A DNA stretch of 64,000 nt. Origin: Henricia sp. BOLD:AAB3569. Taxonomy: Eukaryota; Echinodermata; Asteroidea; Spinulosida; Echinasteridae. Below, one piece after another: positions 10,501-23,940 of this stretch; the first letter of the stretch is position 1, and each line of letters opens with the position of its first letter. The notes under the pieces were generated by a model. The model ran no database searches and was not told where the DNA came from. It saw nothing but the letters and a program-made list of their open reading frames with translations. Location: assembly GCA_037783545.1 (NCBI GenBank), contig JBBELK010000553.1:496001-560000 (forward strand), in the 5' to 3' direction. The translations under genes were made by a program, and so were the position numbers.

Positions 10501-13500
10501 AACTTCAAATTTTGCATGCTCCAAACTGTATATATTCCGCACTTGTCATGCAAAATTGACAGATTTTCGCTGGGAAATGACGGAGAAATTTCAGAGTTTA
10601 GGGAAAGCGCAGCTCGGCTACGTGGTTATTCTTCTAACCGTGGCTGTTGGGACACCCTGCGCTGCGCTTGTGTACATTTGTACGGCCGTTGACTCACCCC
10701 AGATTGTGACGGGAATTAGGTCAAAGTGTGTCCCAAATGCCGGCAAATTTGGAAATCAAGGAATTTTCCAACCAACTTCAAATTTTGCATGCTCCAAACT
10801 GTATATATTCCGCACTTGTCATGCAAAATTGACAGATTTTCGCTGGGAAATGACGGAGAAATTTCAGAGTTTAGGGAAAGCGCAGCTCGGCTACGTGGTT
10901 ATTCTTCTAACCGTGGCTGTTGGGACACCCTGCGCTGCGCTTGTGTACATTTGTACGGCCGTTGACTCACCCCAGATTGTGACGGGAATTAGGTCAAAGT
11001 GTGTCCCAAATGCCGGCAAATTTGGAAATCAAGGAATTTTCCAACCAACTTCAAATTTTGCATGCTCCAAACTGTATATATTCCGCACTTGTCATGCAAA
11101 ATTGACAGATTTTCGCTGGGAAATGACGGAGAAATTTCAGAGTTTAGGGAAAGCGCAGCTCGGCTACGTGGTTATTCTTCTAACCGTGGCTGTTGGGACA
11201 CCCTGCGCTGCGCTTGTGTACATTTGTACGGCCGTTGACTCACCCCAGATTGTGACGGGAATTAGGTCAAAGTGTGTCCCAAATGCCGGCAAATTTGGAA
11301 ATCAAGGAATTTTCCAACCAACTTCAAATTTTGCATGCTCCAAACTGTATATATTCCGCACTTGTCATGCAAAATTGACAGATTTTCGCTGGGAAATGAC
11401 GGAGAAATTTCAGAGTTTAGGGAAAGCGCAGCTCGGCTACGTGGTTATTCTTCTAACCGTGGCTGTTGGGACACCCTGCGCTGCGCTTGTGTACATTTGT
11501 ACGGCCGTTGACTCACCCCAGATTGTGACGGGAATTAGGTCAAAGTGTGTCCCAAATGCCGGCAAATTTGGAAATCAAGGAATTTTCCAACCAACTTCAA
11601 ATTTTGCATGCTCCAAACTGTATATATTCCGCACTTGTCATGCAAAATTGACAGATTTTCGCTGGGAAATGACGGAGAAATTTCAGAGTTTAGGGAAAGC
11701 GCAGCTCGGCTACGTGGTTATTCTTCTAACCGTGGCTGTTGGGACACCCTGCGCTGCGCTTGTGTACATTTGTACGGCCGTTGACTCACCCCAGATTGTG
11801 ACGGGAATTAGGTCAAAGTGTGTCCCAAATGCCGGCAAATTTGGAAATCAAGGAATTTTCCAACCAACTTCAAATTTTGCATGCTCCAAACTGTATATAT
11901 TCCGCACTTGTCATGCAAAATTGACAGATTTTCGCTGGGAAATGACGGAGAAATTTCAGAGTTTAGGGAAAGCGCAGCTCGGCTACGTGGTTATTCTTCT
12001 AACCGTGGCTGTTGGGACACCCTGCGCTGCGCTTGTGTACATTTGTACGGCCGTTGACTCACCCCAGATTGTGACGGGAATTAGGTCAAAGTGTGTCCCA
12101 AATGCCGGCAAATTTGGAAATCAAGGAATTTTCCAACCAACTTCAAATTTTGCATGCTCCAAACTGTATATATTCCGCACTTGTCATGCAAAATTGACAG
12201 ATTTTCGCTGGGAAATGACGGAGAAATTTCAGAGTTTAGGGAAAGCGCAGCTCGGCTACGTGGTTATTCTTCTAACCGTGGCTGTTGGGACACCCTGCGC
12301 TGCGCTTGTGTACATTTGTACGGCCGTTGACTCACCCCAGATTGTGACGGGAATTAGGTCAAAGTGTGTCCCAAATGCCGGCAAATTTGGAAATCAAGGA
12401 ATTTTCCAACCAACTTCAAATTTTGCATGCTCCAAACTGTATATATTCCGCACTTGTCATGCAAAATTGACAGATTTTCGCTGGGAAATGACGGAGAAAT
12501 TTCAGAGTTTAGGGAAAGCGCAGCTCGGCTACGTGGTTATTCTTCTAACCGTGGCTGTTGGGACACCCTGCGCTGCGCTTGTGTACATTTGTACGGCCGT
12601 TGACTCACCCCAGATTGTGACGGGAATTAGGTCAAAGTGTGTCCCAAATGCCGGCAAATTTGGAAATCAAGGAATTTTCCAACCAACTTCAAATTTTGCA
12701 TGCTCCAAACTGTATATATTCCGCACTTGTCATGCAAAATTGACAGATTTTCGCTGGGAAATGACGGAGAAATTTCAGAGTTTAGGGAAAGCGCAGCTCG
12801 GCTACGTGGTTATTCTTCTAACCGTGGCTGTTGGGACACCCTGCGCTGCGCTTGTGTACATTTGTACGGCCGTTGACTCACCCCAGATTGTGACGGGAAT
12901 TAGGTCAAAGTGTGTCCCAAATGCCGGCAAATTTGGAAATCAAGGAATTTTCCAACCAACTTCAAATTTTGCATGCTCCAAACTGTATATATTCCGCACT
13001 TGTCATGCAAAATTGACAGATTTTCGCTGGGAAATGACGGAGAAATTTCAGAGTTTAGGGAAAGCGCAGCTCGGCTACGTGGTTATTCTTCTAACCGTGG
13101 CTGTTGGGACACCCTGCGCTGCGCTTGTGTACATTTGTACGGCCGTTGACTCACCCCAGATTGTGACGGGAATTAGGTCAAAGTGTGTCCCAAATGCCGG
13201 CAAATTTGGAAATCAAGGAATTTTCCAACCAACTTCAAATTTTGCATGCTCCAAACTGTATATATTCCGCACTTGTCATGCAAAATTGACAGATTTTCGC
13301 TGGGAAATGACGGAGAAATTTCAGAGTTTAGGGAAAGCGCAGCTCGGCTACGTGGTTATTCTTCTAACCGTGGCTGTTGGGACACCCTGCGCTGCGCTTG
13401 TGTACATTTGTACGGCCGTTGACTCACCCCAGATTGTGACGGGAATTAGGTCAAAGTGTGTCCCAAATGCCGGCAAATTTGGAAATCAAGGAATTTTCCA

Positions 13501-16500
13501 ACCAACTTCAAATTTTGCATGCTCCAAACTGTATATATTCCGCACTTGTCATGCAAAATTGACAGATTTTCGCTGGGAAATGACGGAGAAATTTCAGAGT
13601 TTAGGGAAAGCGCAGCTCGGCTACGTGGTTATTCTTCTAACCGTGGCTGTTGGGACACCCTGCGCTGCGCTTGTGTACATTTGTACGGCCGTTGACTCAC
13701 CCCAGATTGTGACGGGAATTAGGTCAAAGTGTGTCCCAAATGCCGGCAAATTTGGAAATCAAGGAATTTTCCAACCAACTTCAAATTTTGCATGCTCCAA
13801 ACTGTATATATTCCGCACTTGTCATGCAAAATTGACAGATTTTCGCTGGGAAATGACGGAGAAATTTCAGAGTTTAGGGAAAGCGCAGCTCGGCTACGTG
13901 GTTATTCTTCTAACCGTGGCTGTTGGGACACCCTGCGCTGCGCTTGTGTACATTTGTACGGCCGTTGACTCACCCCAGATTGTGACGGGAATTAGGTCAA
14001 AGTGTGTCCCAAATGCCGGCAAATTTGGAAATCAAGGAATTTTCCAACCAACTTCAAATTTTGCATGCTCCAAACTGTATATATTCCGCACTTGTCATGC
14101 AAAATTGACAGATTTTCGCTGGGAAATGACGGAGAAATTTCAGAGTTTAGGGAAAGCGCAGCTCGGCTACGTGGTTATTCTTCTAACCGTGGCTGTTGGG
14201 ACACCCTGCGCTGCGCTTGTGTACATTTGTACGGCCGTTGACTCACCCCAGATTGTGACGGGAATTAGGTCAAAGTGTGTCCCAAATGCCGGCAAATTTG
14301 GAAATCAAGGAATTTTCCAACCAACTTCAAATTTTGCATGCTCCAAACTGTATATATTCCGCACTTGTCATGCAAAATTGACAGATTTTCGCTGGGAAAT
14401 GACGGAGAAATTTCAGAGTTTAGGGAAAGCGCAGCTCGGCTACGTGGTTATTCTTCTAACCGTGGCTGTTGGGACACCCTGCGCTGCGCTTGTGTACATT
14501 TGTACGGCCGTTGACTCACCCCAGATTGTGACGGGAATTAGGTCAAAGTGTGTCCCAAATGCCGGCAAATTTGGAAATCAAGGAATTTTCCAACCAACTT
14601 CAAATTTTGCATGCTCCAAACTGTATATATTCCGCACTTGTCATGCAAAATTGACAGATTTTCGCTGGGAAATGACGGAGAAATTTCAGAGTTTAGGGAA
14701 AGCGCAGCTCGGCTACGTGGTTATTCTTCTAACCGTGGCTGTTGGGACACCCTGCGCTGCGCTTGTGTACATTTGTACGGCCGTTGACTCACCCCAGATT
14801 GTGACGGGAATTAGGTCAAAGTGTGTCCCAAATGCCGGCAAATTTGGAAATCAAGGAATTTTCCAACCAACTTCAAATTTTGCATGCTCCAAACTGTATA
14901 TATTCCGCACTTGTCATGCAAAATTGACAGATTTTCGCTGGGAAATGACGGAGAAATTTCAGAGTTTAGGGAAAGCGCAGCTCGGCTACGTGGTTATTCT
15001 TCTAACCGTGGCTGTTGGGACACCCTGCGCTGCGCTTGTGTACATTTGTACGGCCGTTGACTCACCCCAGATTGTGACGGGAATTAGGTCAAAGTGTGTC
15101 CCAAATGCCGGCAAATTTGGAAATCAAGGAATTTTCCAACCAACTTCAAATTTTGCATGCTCCAAACTGTATATATTCCGCACTTGTCATGCAAAATTGA
15201 CAGATTTTCGCTGGGAAATGACGGAGAAATTTCAGAGTTTAGGGAAAGCGCAGCTCGGCTACGTGGTTATTCTTCTAACCGTGGCTGTTGGGACACCCTG
15301 CGCTGCGCTTGTGTACATTTGTACGGCCGTTGACTCACCCCAGATTGTGACGGGAATTAGGTCAAAGTGTGTCCCAAATGCCGGCAAATTTGGAAATCAA
15401 GGAATTTTCCAACCAACTTCAAATTTTGCATGCTCCAAACTGTATATATTCCGCACTTGTCATGCAAAATTGACAGATTTTCGCTGGGAAATGACGGAGA
15501 AATTTCAGAGTTTAGGGAAAGCGCAGCTCGGCTACGTGGTTATTCTTCTAACCGTGGCTGTTGGGACACCCTGCGCTGCGCTTGTGTACATTTGTACGGC
15601 CGTTGACTCACCCCAGATTGTGACGGGAATTAGGTCAAAGTGTGTCCCAAATGCCGGCAAATTTGGAAATCAAGGAATTTTCCAACCAACTTCAAATTTT
15701 GCATGCTCCAAACTGTATATATTCCGCACTTGTCATGCAAAATTGACAGATTTTCGCTGGGAAATGACGGAGAAATTTCAGAGTTTAGGGAAAGCGCAGC
15801 TCGGCTACGTGGTTATTCTTCTAACCGTGGCTGTTGGGACACCCTGCGCTGCGCTTGTGTACATTTGTACGGCCGTTGACTCACCCCAGATTGTGACGGG
15901 AATTAGGTCAAAGTGTGTCCCAAATGCCGGCAAATTTGGAAATCAAGGAATTTTCCAACCAACTTCAAATTTTGCATGCTCCAAACTGTATATATTCCGC
16001 ACTTGTCATGCAAAATTGACAGATTTTCGCTGGGAAATGACGGAGAAATTTCAGAGTTTAGGGAAAGCGCAGCTCGGCTACGTGGTTATTCTTCTAACCG
16101 TGGCTGTTGGGACACCCTGCGCTGCGCTTGTGTACATTTGTACGGCCGTTGACTCACCCCAGATTGTGACGGGAATTAGGTCAAAGTGTGTCCCAAATGC
16201 CGGCAAATTTGGAAATCAAGGAATTTTCCAACCAACTTCAAATTTTGCATGCTCCAAACTGTATATATTCCGCACTTGTCATGCAAAATTGACAGATTTT
16301 CGCTGGGAAATGACGGAGAAATTTCAGAGTTTAGGGAAAGCGCAGCTCGGCTACGTGGTTATTCTTCTAACCGTGGCTGTTGGGACACCCTGCGCTGCGC
16401 TTGTGTACATTTGTACGGCCGTTGACTCACCCCAGATTGTGACGGGAATTAGGTCAAAGTGTGTCCCAAATGCCGGCAAATTTGGAAATCAAGGAATTTT

Positions 16501-17019
16501 CCAACCAACTTCAAATTTTGCATGCTCCAAACTGTATATATTCCGCACTTGTCATGCAAAATTGACAGATTTTCGCTGGGAAATGACGGAGAAATTTCAG
16601 AGTTTAGGGAAAGCGCAGCTCGGCTACGTGGTTATTCTTCTAACCGTGGCTGTTGGGACACCCTGCGCTGCGCTTGTGTACATTTGTACGGCCGTTGACT
16701 CACCCCAGATTGTGACGGGAATTAGGTCAAAGTGTGTCCCAAATGCCGGCAAATTTGGAAATCAAGGAATTTTCCAACCAACTTCAAATTTTGCATGCTC
16801 CAAACTGTATATATTCCGCACTTGTCATGCAAAATTGACAGATTTTCGCTGGGAAATGACGGAGAAATTTCAGAGTTTAGGGAAAGCGCAGCTCGGCTAC
16901 GTGGTTATTCTTCTAACCGTGGCTGTTGGGACACCCTGCGCTGCGCTTGTGTACATTTGTACGGCCGTTGACTCACCCCAGATTGTGACGGGAATTAGGT
17001 CAAAGTGTGTCCCAAATGC

Positions 17020-17830
17020 CATGCCGGCAAATTTGGAAATCAAGGATTTCCAAGCCTAACCTTCAAATTTTTGCATGCTCCAAACCTGTATATATTCCGC
17101 ACTTGTCATGCAAACTTGACAGATTTTCGCTGGGAAATGGGACGGAGAAATTTCAGAGTTTAGGGAAAGCGGCAGCTCGGCTACGTGGTTATTCTTCTAA
17201 CCGTGGCTGTTGGGACACCCTGCGCTGCGCTTGTGTACATTTGTACGGCAGTTGACTCACCCCAGCTTGTGACGGGAATTAGTCAAAGTGTGTCCAAATG
17301 CCGGCAAATTTGGAATCAAGGAATTTTCCAACCAACTTCAAATTTGCATGCTCCAAACTGTATATATTCCGCACTTGTCATGCAAATTGACAGATTTTCG
17401 CTGGGAAATGACGGAGAAATTTCAGAGTTTAGGAAAGCGCAGCTCGCTACGTGGTTATTCTTCTAACCGTGGCTGTTGGGACACCCTGCGCTGCGCTTGT
17501 GTACATTTGTACGGCAGTTGTACTCACCCCAGATGGTGACGGGAATTAGTCAATGCGGTGTCCCAAATGCCGGCAAATTTGGGAAAGCAAGGAATTTTCA
17601 ACCAACTTCAAATTTTGCATGCTCCAAACTGGTATATATTCCGCACGGTTGTCATGCAAAATTGACAGATTGTTCGCTGGGAAATGAGCGGAGAAATTTC
17701 AGAGTTAGGGAAAGCCGGCCAGCTCGGCTACGTGGTTATTCTTCTAGACCCGTGGCTGTGTTGGGGGTCACCCTGCGCTGCGCTTGTGTTACTTTTGTAC
17801 GGCCGTTGACTCACACAAGATTGTGACGGA
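17020..17830 (+). repeat. Heavily corrupted array segment (3 units)
   Basis: The most disturbed stretch in the window. It opens with a duplicated atgcc, then carries many one- to few-base insertions, some deletions and several substitutions within about three units. Examples are an extra c in ccaaacctg, a cggcagttgac variant in two neighbouring units (about 17250 and 17515), cgcacggttgtc at about 17647 and ttgggggtcacc at about 17761. The register is 18 bases ahead of expectation by 17842, so insertions outnumber deletions. The unit is still recognisable throughout and no foreign DNA is present. The error style, short indels spread across all unit positions, resembles an unpolished single long read; real degeneration is the alternative. 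Confidence 0.9.
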
Positions 17831-20800
17831 ATTAGGTCAATGTGTGTCCCAAATGCCGGCAAATTTGGAAATCAAGGAATTTCCAACCAACTTCAAATTT
17901 TGCATGCTCCAAACTGTATATATTCCGCACTTGTCATGCAAAATTGACAGATTTTCGCTGGGAAATGACGGAGAAATTTCAGAGTTTAGGGAAAGCGCAG
18001 CTCGGCTACGTGGTTATTCTTCTAACCGTGGCTGTTGGGACACCCTGCGCTGCGCTTGTGTACATTTGGTACGGCCGTTGACTCACCCCAGATTGTGACG
18101 GGAATTAGGTCAAAGTGTGTCCCAAATGCCGGCAAATTTGGAAATCAAGGAATTTCCAACCAACTTCAAATTTTGCATGCTCCAAACTGTATATATTCCG
18201 CACTTGTCATGCAAAATTGACAGATTTTCGCTGGGAAATGACGGAGAAATTTCAGAGTTTAGGGAAAGCGCAGCTCGGCTACGTGGTTATTCTTCTACCG
18301 TGGCTGTTGGGACACCCTGCGCTGCGCTTGTGTACATTTGTACGGCCGTTGACTCACCCCAGATTGTGACGGGAATTAGGTCAAAGTGTGTCCCAAATGC
18401 CGGCAAATTTGGAAATCAAGGAATTTCCAACCAACTTCAAATTTTGCATGCCTCCAAACTGTATATATTCCGCACTTGTCATGCAAAATTGACAGATTTT
18501 CGCTGGGAAATGACGGAGAAATTCAGAGTTTAGGGAAAGCGCAGCTCGGCTACGTGGTTATTCTTCTAACCGTGGCTGTTGGGACACCCCTGCGCTGCGC
18601 TTGTGTACATTTGTACGGCCGTTGACTCACCCCAGATTGTGACGGGAATTAGGTCAAAGTGTGTCCCAAATGCGGCAAATTTGGAAATCAGGAATTTTCC
18701 AACCAACTTCAAATTTTGCATGCTCCAAACTGTATATATTCCGCACTGTCATGCAAAATTGACAGATTTTCGCTGGGAAATGACGGAGAAATTTCAGAGT
18801 TTAGGGAAAGCGCAGCTCGGCTACGTGGTTATTCTTCTAACCGTGGCTGTTGGGACACCCTGCGCTGCGCTTGTGTACATTTGTACGGCCGTGACTCACC
18901 CCAGATTGTGACGGGAATTAGGTCAAAGTGTGTCCCAAATGCCGGCAAATTTGGAAATCAAGGAATTTTCCAACCAACTTCAAATTTTGCATGCTCCAAA
19001 CTGTATATATTCCGCACTTGTCATGCAAAATTGACAGATTTCGCTGGGAAATGACGGAGAAATTTCAGAGTTTAGGGAAAGCGCAGCTCGGCTACGTGGT
19101 TATTCTTCTAACCGTGGCTGTTGGGACACCCCTGCGCTGCGCTTGTGTACATTTGTACGGCCGTTGACTCACCCCAGATTGTGACGGGAATTAGGTCAAA
19201 GTGTGTCCCAAATGCCGGCAAATTTGGAAATCAAGGAATTTTCCAACCAACTTCAAATTTTGCATGCCTCCAAACTGTATATATTCCGCACTTGTCATGC
19301 AAAATTGACAGATTTTTCGCTGGGAAATGACGGAGAAATTTCAGAGTTTAGGGAAAGCGCAGCTCGGCTACGTGGTTATTCTTCTAACCGTGGCTGTTGG
19401 GACACCCTGCGCTGCGCTTGTGTACATTTGTACGGCCGTTGACTCACCCAGGATTGTGACGGGAATTAGGTCAAAGTGTGTCCCAAATAGCCGGCAAATT
19501 TGAATCAAGAATTTTTCCAACCAACTTCAAATTTTGCAATGCTCCAAACTGTATATATTCCGCACTTGTCATGCAAAATTGACAGATTTTCGCTGGGAAT
19601 TGACGGAGAAATTTCAGAGTTTAGGGAAAGCGCAGCTCGGCTACGTGGTTATTCTTCTAACCGTGGCTGTTGGGACACCCCTGCGCTGCGCTTGTGTACA
19701 TTTGTACGGCCGTTGACTCACCCCAGATTGTGACGGGAATTAGGTCAAAGTGTGTCCCAATGCCGGCAAATTTGGAAATCAAGGAATTTTCCAACCAACT
19801 TCAAATTTTGCATGCTCCAAACTGTATATATTCCGCACTTGTCATGCAAAATTGACAGATTTTCCGCTGGGAAATGACGGAGAAATTCAGAGTTTAGGGA
19901 ATGCGCAGCTCAGGCTACGTGGTTATTCTTCTAACCGTGGCTGTTGGACACCCTGCGCTGCGCTTGTGTACATTTGTACGGGCCGTTGACTCACCCAGAT
20001 TGTGACGGGAATTAGGTCAAAGTGTGTCCCAAATGCCGGCAAATTTGGAAATCAAGGAATTTTCAACCAACTTCAAATTTTGCATGCTCCAAACTGTATA
20101 TATTCCGCACTTGTCATGCAAAATTGACAGATTTTCGCTGGGAAATGACGGAGAAATTTCAGAGTTTAGGGAAAGCGCAGCTCGGCTACGTGGTTATTCT
20201 TCTAACCGTGGCTGTTGGGACACCCTGCGCTGCGCTTGTGTACATTTGTACGGCCGTTGACTCACCCCAGATTGTGACGGGAATTAGGTCAAAGTGTGTC
20301 CCAAATGCCGGCAAATTTGGAAATCAAGGAATTTTTCAACCAACTTCAAATTTTGCATGCTCCAAACTGTATATATTCCGCACTTGTCATGCAAAATTGA
20401 CAGATTTTCGCTGGGAAATGACGGAGAAATTTCAGAGTTTAGGGAAAGCGCAGCTCGGCTACGTGGTTATTCTTCTAACCGTGGCTGTTGGGACACCCTG
20501 CGCTGCGCTTGTGTACATTGTACGGGCCGTTGACTCACCCCAGATTGTGACGGGAATTAGGTCAAAGTGTGTCCCCAATGCCGGCAAATTTGGAAATCAA
20601 GAATTTTCCAACCAACTTCAAATTTTGCATGCTCCAAACTGTATATATTCCGCACTTGTCATGGCAAAATTGACAGATTTTCGCTGGGAAATGACGGAGA
20701 AATTTCAGAGTTTAGGGAAAGCGCAGCTCGGCTACGTGGTTATTCTTCTAACCGTGGCTGTTGGGACACCCTGCGCTGCGCTTGTGTACATTTGTACGGC

Positions 20801-23800
20801 CGTTGACTCACCCCAGATTGTGACGGGAATTAGGTCAAAGTGTGGCCCAAATGCCGGCAAATTTGAAATCAAGGAAATTTTCCAACCAACTTCAAATTTT
20901 GCATGCTCCAAACTGTATATATTCCGCACTTGTCATGCAAAATTGACAGATTTTCGCTGGGAAATGACGGAGAAATTTCAGAGTTTAGGGAAAGCGCAGC
21001 TCGGCTACGTGGTTATTCTTCTAACCGTGGCTGTTGGGACACCCTGCGCTGCGCTTGTGTACATTTGTACGGCCGTTGACTCACCCAGATTGTGACGGGA
21101 ATTAGGTCAAAGTGTGTCCCAAATGCCGGCAAATTTGGAAATCAAGGAATTTTCCAACCAACTTCAAATTTTGCATGCTCCAAACTGTATATATTCCGCA
21201 CTTGTCATGCAAAATTGACAGATTTTCGCTGGGAAATGACGGAGAAATTTCAGAGTTTAGGGAAAGCGCAGCTCGGCTACGTGGTTATTCTTCTAACCGT
21301 GGCTGTTGGGACACCCTGCGCTGCGCTTGTGTACATTTGTACGGCCGTTGACTCACCCCAGATTGTGACGGGAATTAGGTCAAAGTGTGTCCCAAATGCC
21401 GGCAAATTTGGAAATCAAGAATTTTCCAACCAACTTCAAATTTTGCATGCTCCAAACTGTATATATCCGCACTTGTCATGCAAAATTGACAGATTTTCGC
21501 TGGAAATGACGGAGAAATTTCAGAGTTTAGGGAAGCGCAGCTCGGCTACGTGGTTATTCTTCTAACCGTGGCTGTTGGGACACCCTGCGCTGCGCTTGTG
21601 TACATTTGTACGGCCGTTGACTCACCCCAGATTGTGACGGGAATTAGGTCAAAGTGTGTCCCAAATGCCGGCAAATTTGGAAATCAAGGAATTTTCCAAC
21701 CAACTTCAAATTTTGCATGCTCCAAACTGTATATATTCCGCACTTGTCATGCAAAATTGACAGATTTTCGCTGGGAAATGACGGAGAAATTCAGAGTTTA
21801 GGGAAAGCGCAGCTCGGCTACGTGGTTATTCTTCTAACCGTGGCTGTTGGGACACCCTGCGCTGCGCTTGTGTACATTTGTACGGCCGTTGACTCACCCC
21901 AGATTGTGACGGGAATTAGGTCAAAGTGTGTCCCAAATGCCGGCAAATTTGGAAATCAAGGAATTTTCCAACCAACTTCAAATTTTGCATGCTCCAAACT
22001 GTATATATTCCGCACTTGTCATGCAAAATTGACAGATTTTCGCTGGGAAATGACGGAGAAATTTCAGAGTTTAGGGAAAGCGCAGCTCGGCTACGTGGTT
22101 ATTCTTCTAACCGTGGCTGTTGGGACACCCTGCGCTGCGCTTGTGTACATTTGTACGGCCGTTGACTCACCCCAGATTGTGACGGGAATTAGGTCAAAGT
22201 GTGTCCCAAATGCCGGCAAATTTGGAAATCAAGGAATTTTCCAACCAACTTCAAATTTTGCATGCTCCAAACTGTATATATTCCGCACTTGTCATGCAAA
22301 ATTGACAGATTTTCGCTGGGAAATGACGGAGAAATTTCAGAGTTTAGGGAAAGCGCAGCTCGGCTACGTGGTTATTCTTCTAACCGTGGCTGTTGGGACA
22401 CCCTGCGCTGCGCTTGTGTACATTTGTACGGCCGTTGACTCACCCCAGATTGTGACGGGAATTAGGTCAAAGTGTGTCCCAAATGCCGCAAATTTGGAAA
22501 TCAAGGAATTTTCCAACCAACTTCAAATTTTGCATGCTCCAAACTGTATATATTCCGCACTTGTCATGCAAAATTGACAGATTTTCGCTGGGAAATGACG
22601 GAGAAATTTCAGAGTTTAGGGAAAGCGCAGCTCGGCTACGTGGTTATTCTTCTAACCGTGGCTGTTGGGACACCCTGCGCTGCGCTTGTGTACATTTGTA
22701 CGGCCGTTGACTCACCCCAGATTGTGACGGGAATTAGGTCAAAGTGTGTCCCAAATGCCGGCAATTTGGAAATCAAGGAATTTTCCAACCAACTTCAAAT
22801 TTTGCATGCTCCAAACTGTATATATTCCGCACTTGTCATGCAAATTGACAGATTTTCGCTGGGAAATGACGGAGAAATTTCAGAGTTTAGGGAAAGCGCA
22901 GCTCGGCTACGTGGTTATTCTTCTAACCGTGGCTGTTGGACACCCTGCGCTGCGCTTGTGTACATTTGTACGGCCGTTGACTCACCCCAGATTGTGACGG
23001 GAATTAGGTCAAAGTGTGTCCCAAATGCCGGCAAATTTGGAAATCAAGGAATTTTCCAACCAACTTCAAATTTTGCATGCTCCAAACTGTATATATTCCG
23101 CACTTGTCATGCAAAATTGACAGATTTTCGCTGGGAAATGACGGAGAAATTTCAGAGTTTAGGGAAAGCGCAGCTCGGCTACGTGGTTATTCTTCTAACC
23201 GTGGCTGTTGGGGGACACCCTGCGCTGCGCTTGTGTACATTTGTACGGCCGTTGACTCACCCCAGATTGTGACGGGAATTAGGTCAAAGTGTGTCCCAAA
23301 TGCCGGCAAATTTGGAAATCAAGGAATTTTCCAACCAACTTCAAATTTTGCATGCTCCAAACTGTATATATTCCGCACTTGTCATGCAAAATTGACAGAT
23401 TTTCGCTGGGAAATGACGGAGAAATTTCAGAGTTTAGGGAAAGCGCAGCTCGGCTACGTGGTTATTCTTCTAACCGTGGCTGTTGGGACACCCTGCGCTG
23501 CGCTTGTGTACATTTGTACGGCCGTTGACTCACCCCAGATTGTGACGGGAATTAGGTCAAAGTGTGTCCCAAATGCCGGCAAATTTGGAAATCAAGGAAT
23601 TTTCCAACCAACTTCAAATTTTGCATGCTCCAAACTGTATATATTCCGCACTTGTCATGCAAAATTGACAGATTTTCGCTGGGAAATGACGGAGAAATTT
23701 CAGAGTTTAGGGAAAGCGCAGCTCGGCTACGTGGTTTTCTTCTAACCGTGGCTGTTGGGACACCCTGCGCTGCGCTTGTGTACATTTGTACGGCCGTTGA

Positions 23801-23940
23801 CTCACCCCCAGATTGTGACGGGAATTAGGTCAAAGTGTGTCCCAAATGCCGGCAAATTTGAAATAAGGAATTTTCCAACCAACTTCAAATTTTGCATGCT
23901 CCAAACTGTATATATTCGGCACTTGTCATGCAAAATTAGA
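17831..23940 (+). repeat. Lightly corrupted array segment with declining indel density (about 22 units)
   Basis: Units here mostly match the consensus but carry scattered one-base indels, commonly in short homopolymers: tttt shortened in ggaattttcc at about 17880, 18151 and 18423, and ccc lengthened in gacaccctg at about 18590, 19132 and 19681. Changes are frequent up to about 20000 and sparser later; the units between about 21930 and 22470 are clean. The register falls from +18 near 17842 to +12 by 18928, rises slightly, then falls to +7 by 21926, +3 at 23014 and exactly 0 at 24103. The segment closes with a c-to-g change at about 23918 and the loss of gac at about 23938. Confidence 0.9.

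Larger units (their letters stand above)
4264..17019 (+). repeat. Homogeneous block A (about 47 apparently identical units)
   Basis: About 12.75 kb in which I see no base difference between units. Two overlapping plus-strand frames translate identically in every unit, which leaves almost no room for hidden substitutions. Register is exact, with unit landmarks at 4447, 4720 and so on to 16732. The block begins right after the one-base insertion at 4263 and ends inside the unit beginning at 16927, where atgcc is duplicated at about 17021. Absolute identity over this length implies either very recent amplification or homogenisation, or an assembly in which one consensus unit was laid down repeatedly. 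The sequence alone cannot separate these. Confidence 0.95.
4175..17059 (+). other. Satellite-spanning open frame, probably not coding
   Basis: Because the unit is 273 bases (91 codons), a stop-free frame in one unit stays stop-free across the array. Here it runs for 4,294 codons and would encode 47 near-identical 91-residue repeats. Each repeat has one hydrophobic stretch of about 24 residues (beginning YVVILLTVAV), one in-frame ATG (from EMTEKF), and cysteines in YICTAV, SKCVP, FACSK and RTCHAK. The nominal start is GTG and the frame enters only through the indel at 4263. There is no upstream unique sequence, signal or domain that I recognise. The frame closes only where the corrupted island begins. 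I judge it a by-product of unit length; a repetitive membrane protein is a remote alternative. Confidence 0.1.

Noticed and set aside
4175-17059. Giant repetitive membrane protein encoded by the array
   Set aside because: The frame is open only because 273 is divisible by three. Its ends are set by array defects, the nominal start is GTG, there is no flanking gene structure, and nonsense changes are tolerated at 212-214 and 2654-2656.
20732-20929. Minus-strand reading frame of 65 codons
   Set aside because: It appears only where indels in the corrupted island remove the usual minus-strand stops, and the product has no recognisable domain.
23552-23785. Minus-strand reading frame of 77 codons
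   Set aside because: It is created by the lost bases in gtggttttcttc near 23735; it is absent from intact units.
17007-23828. Many mixed-frame reading frames of 60-360 codons in the corrupted island
   Set aside because: They are switches between the unit's own frames at indels, not separate genes.
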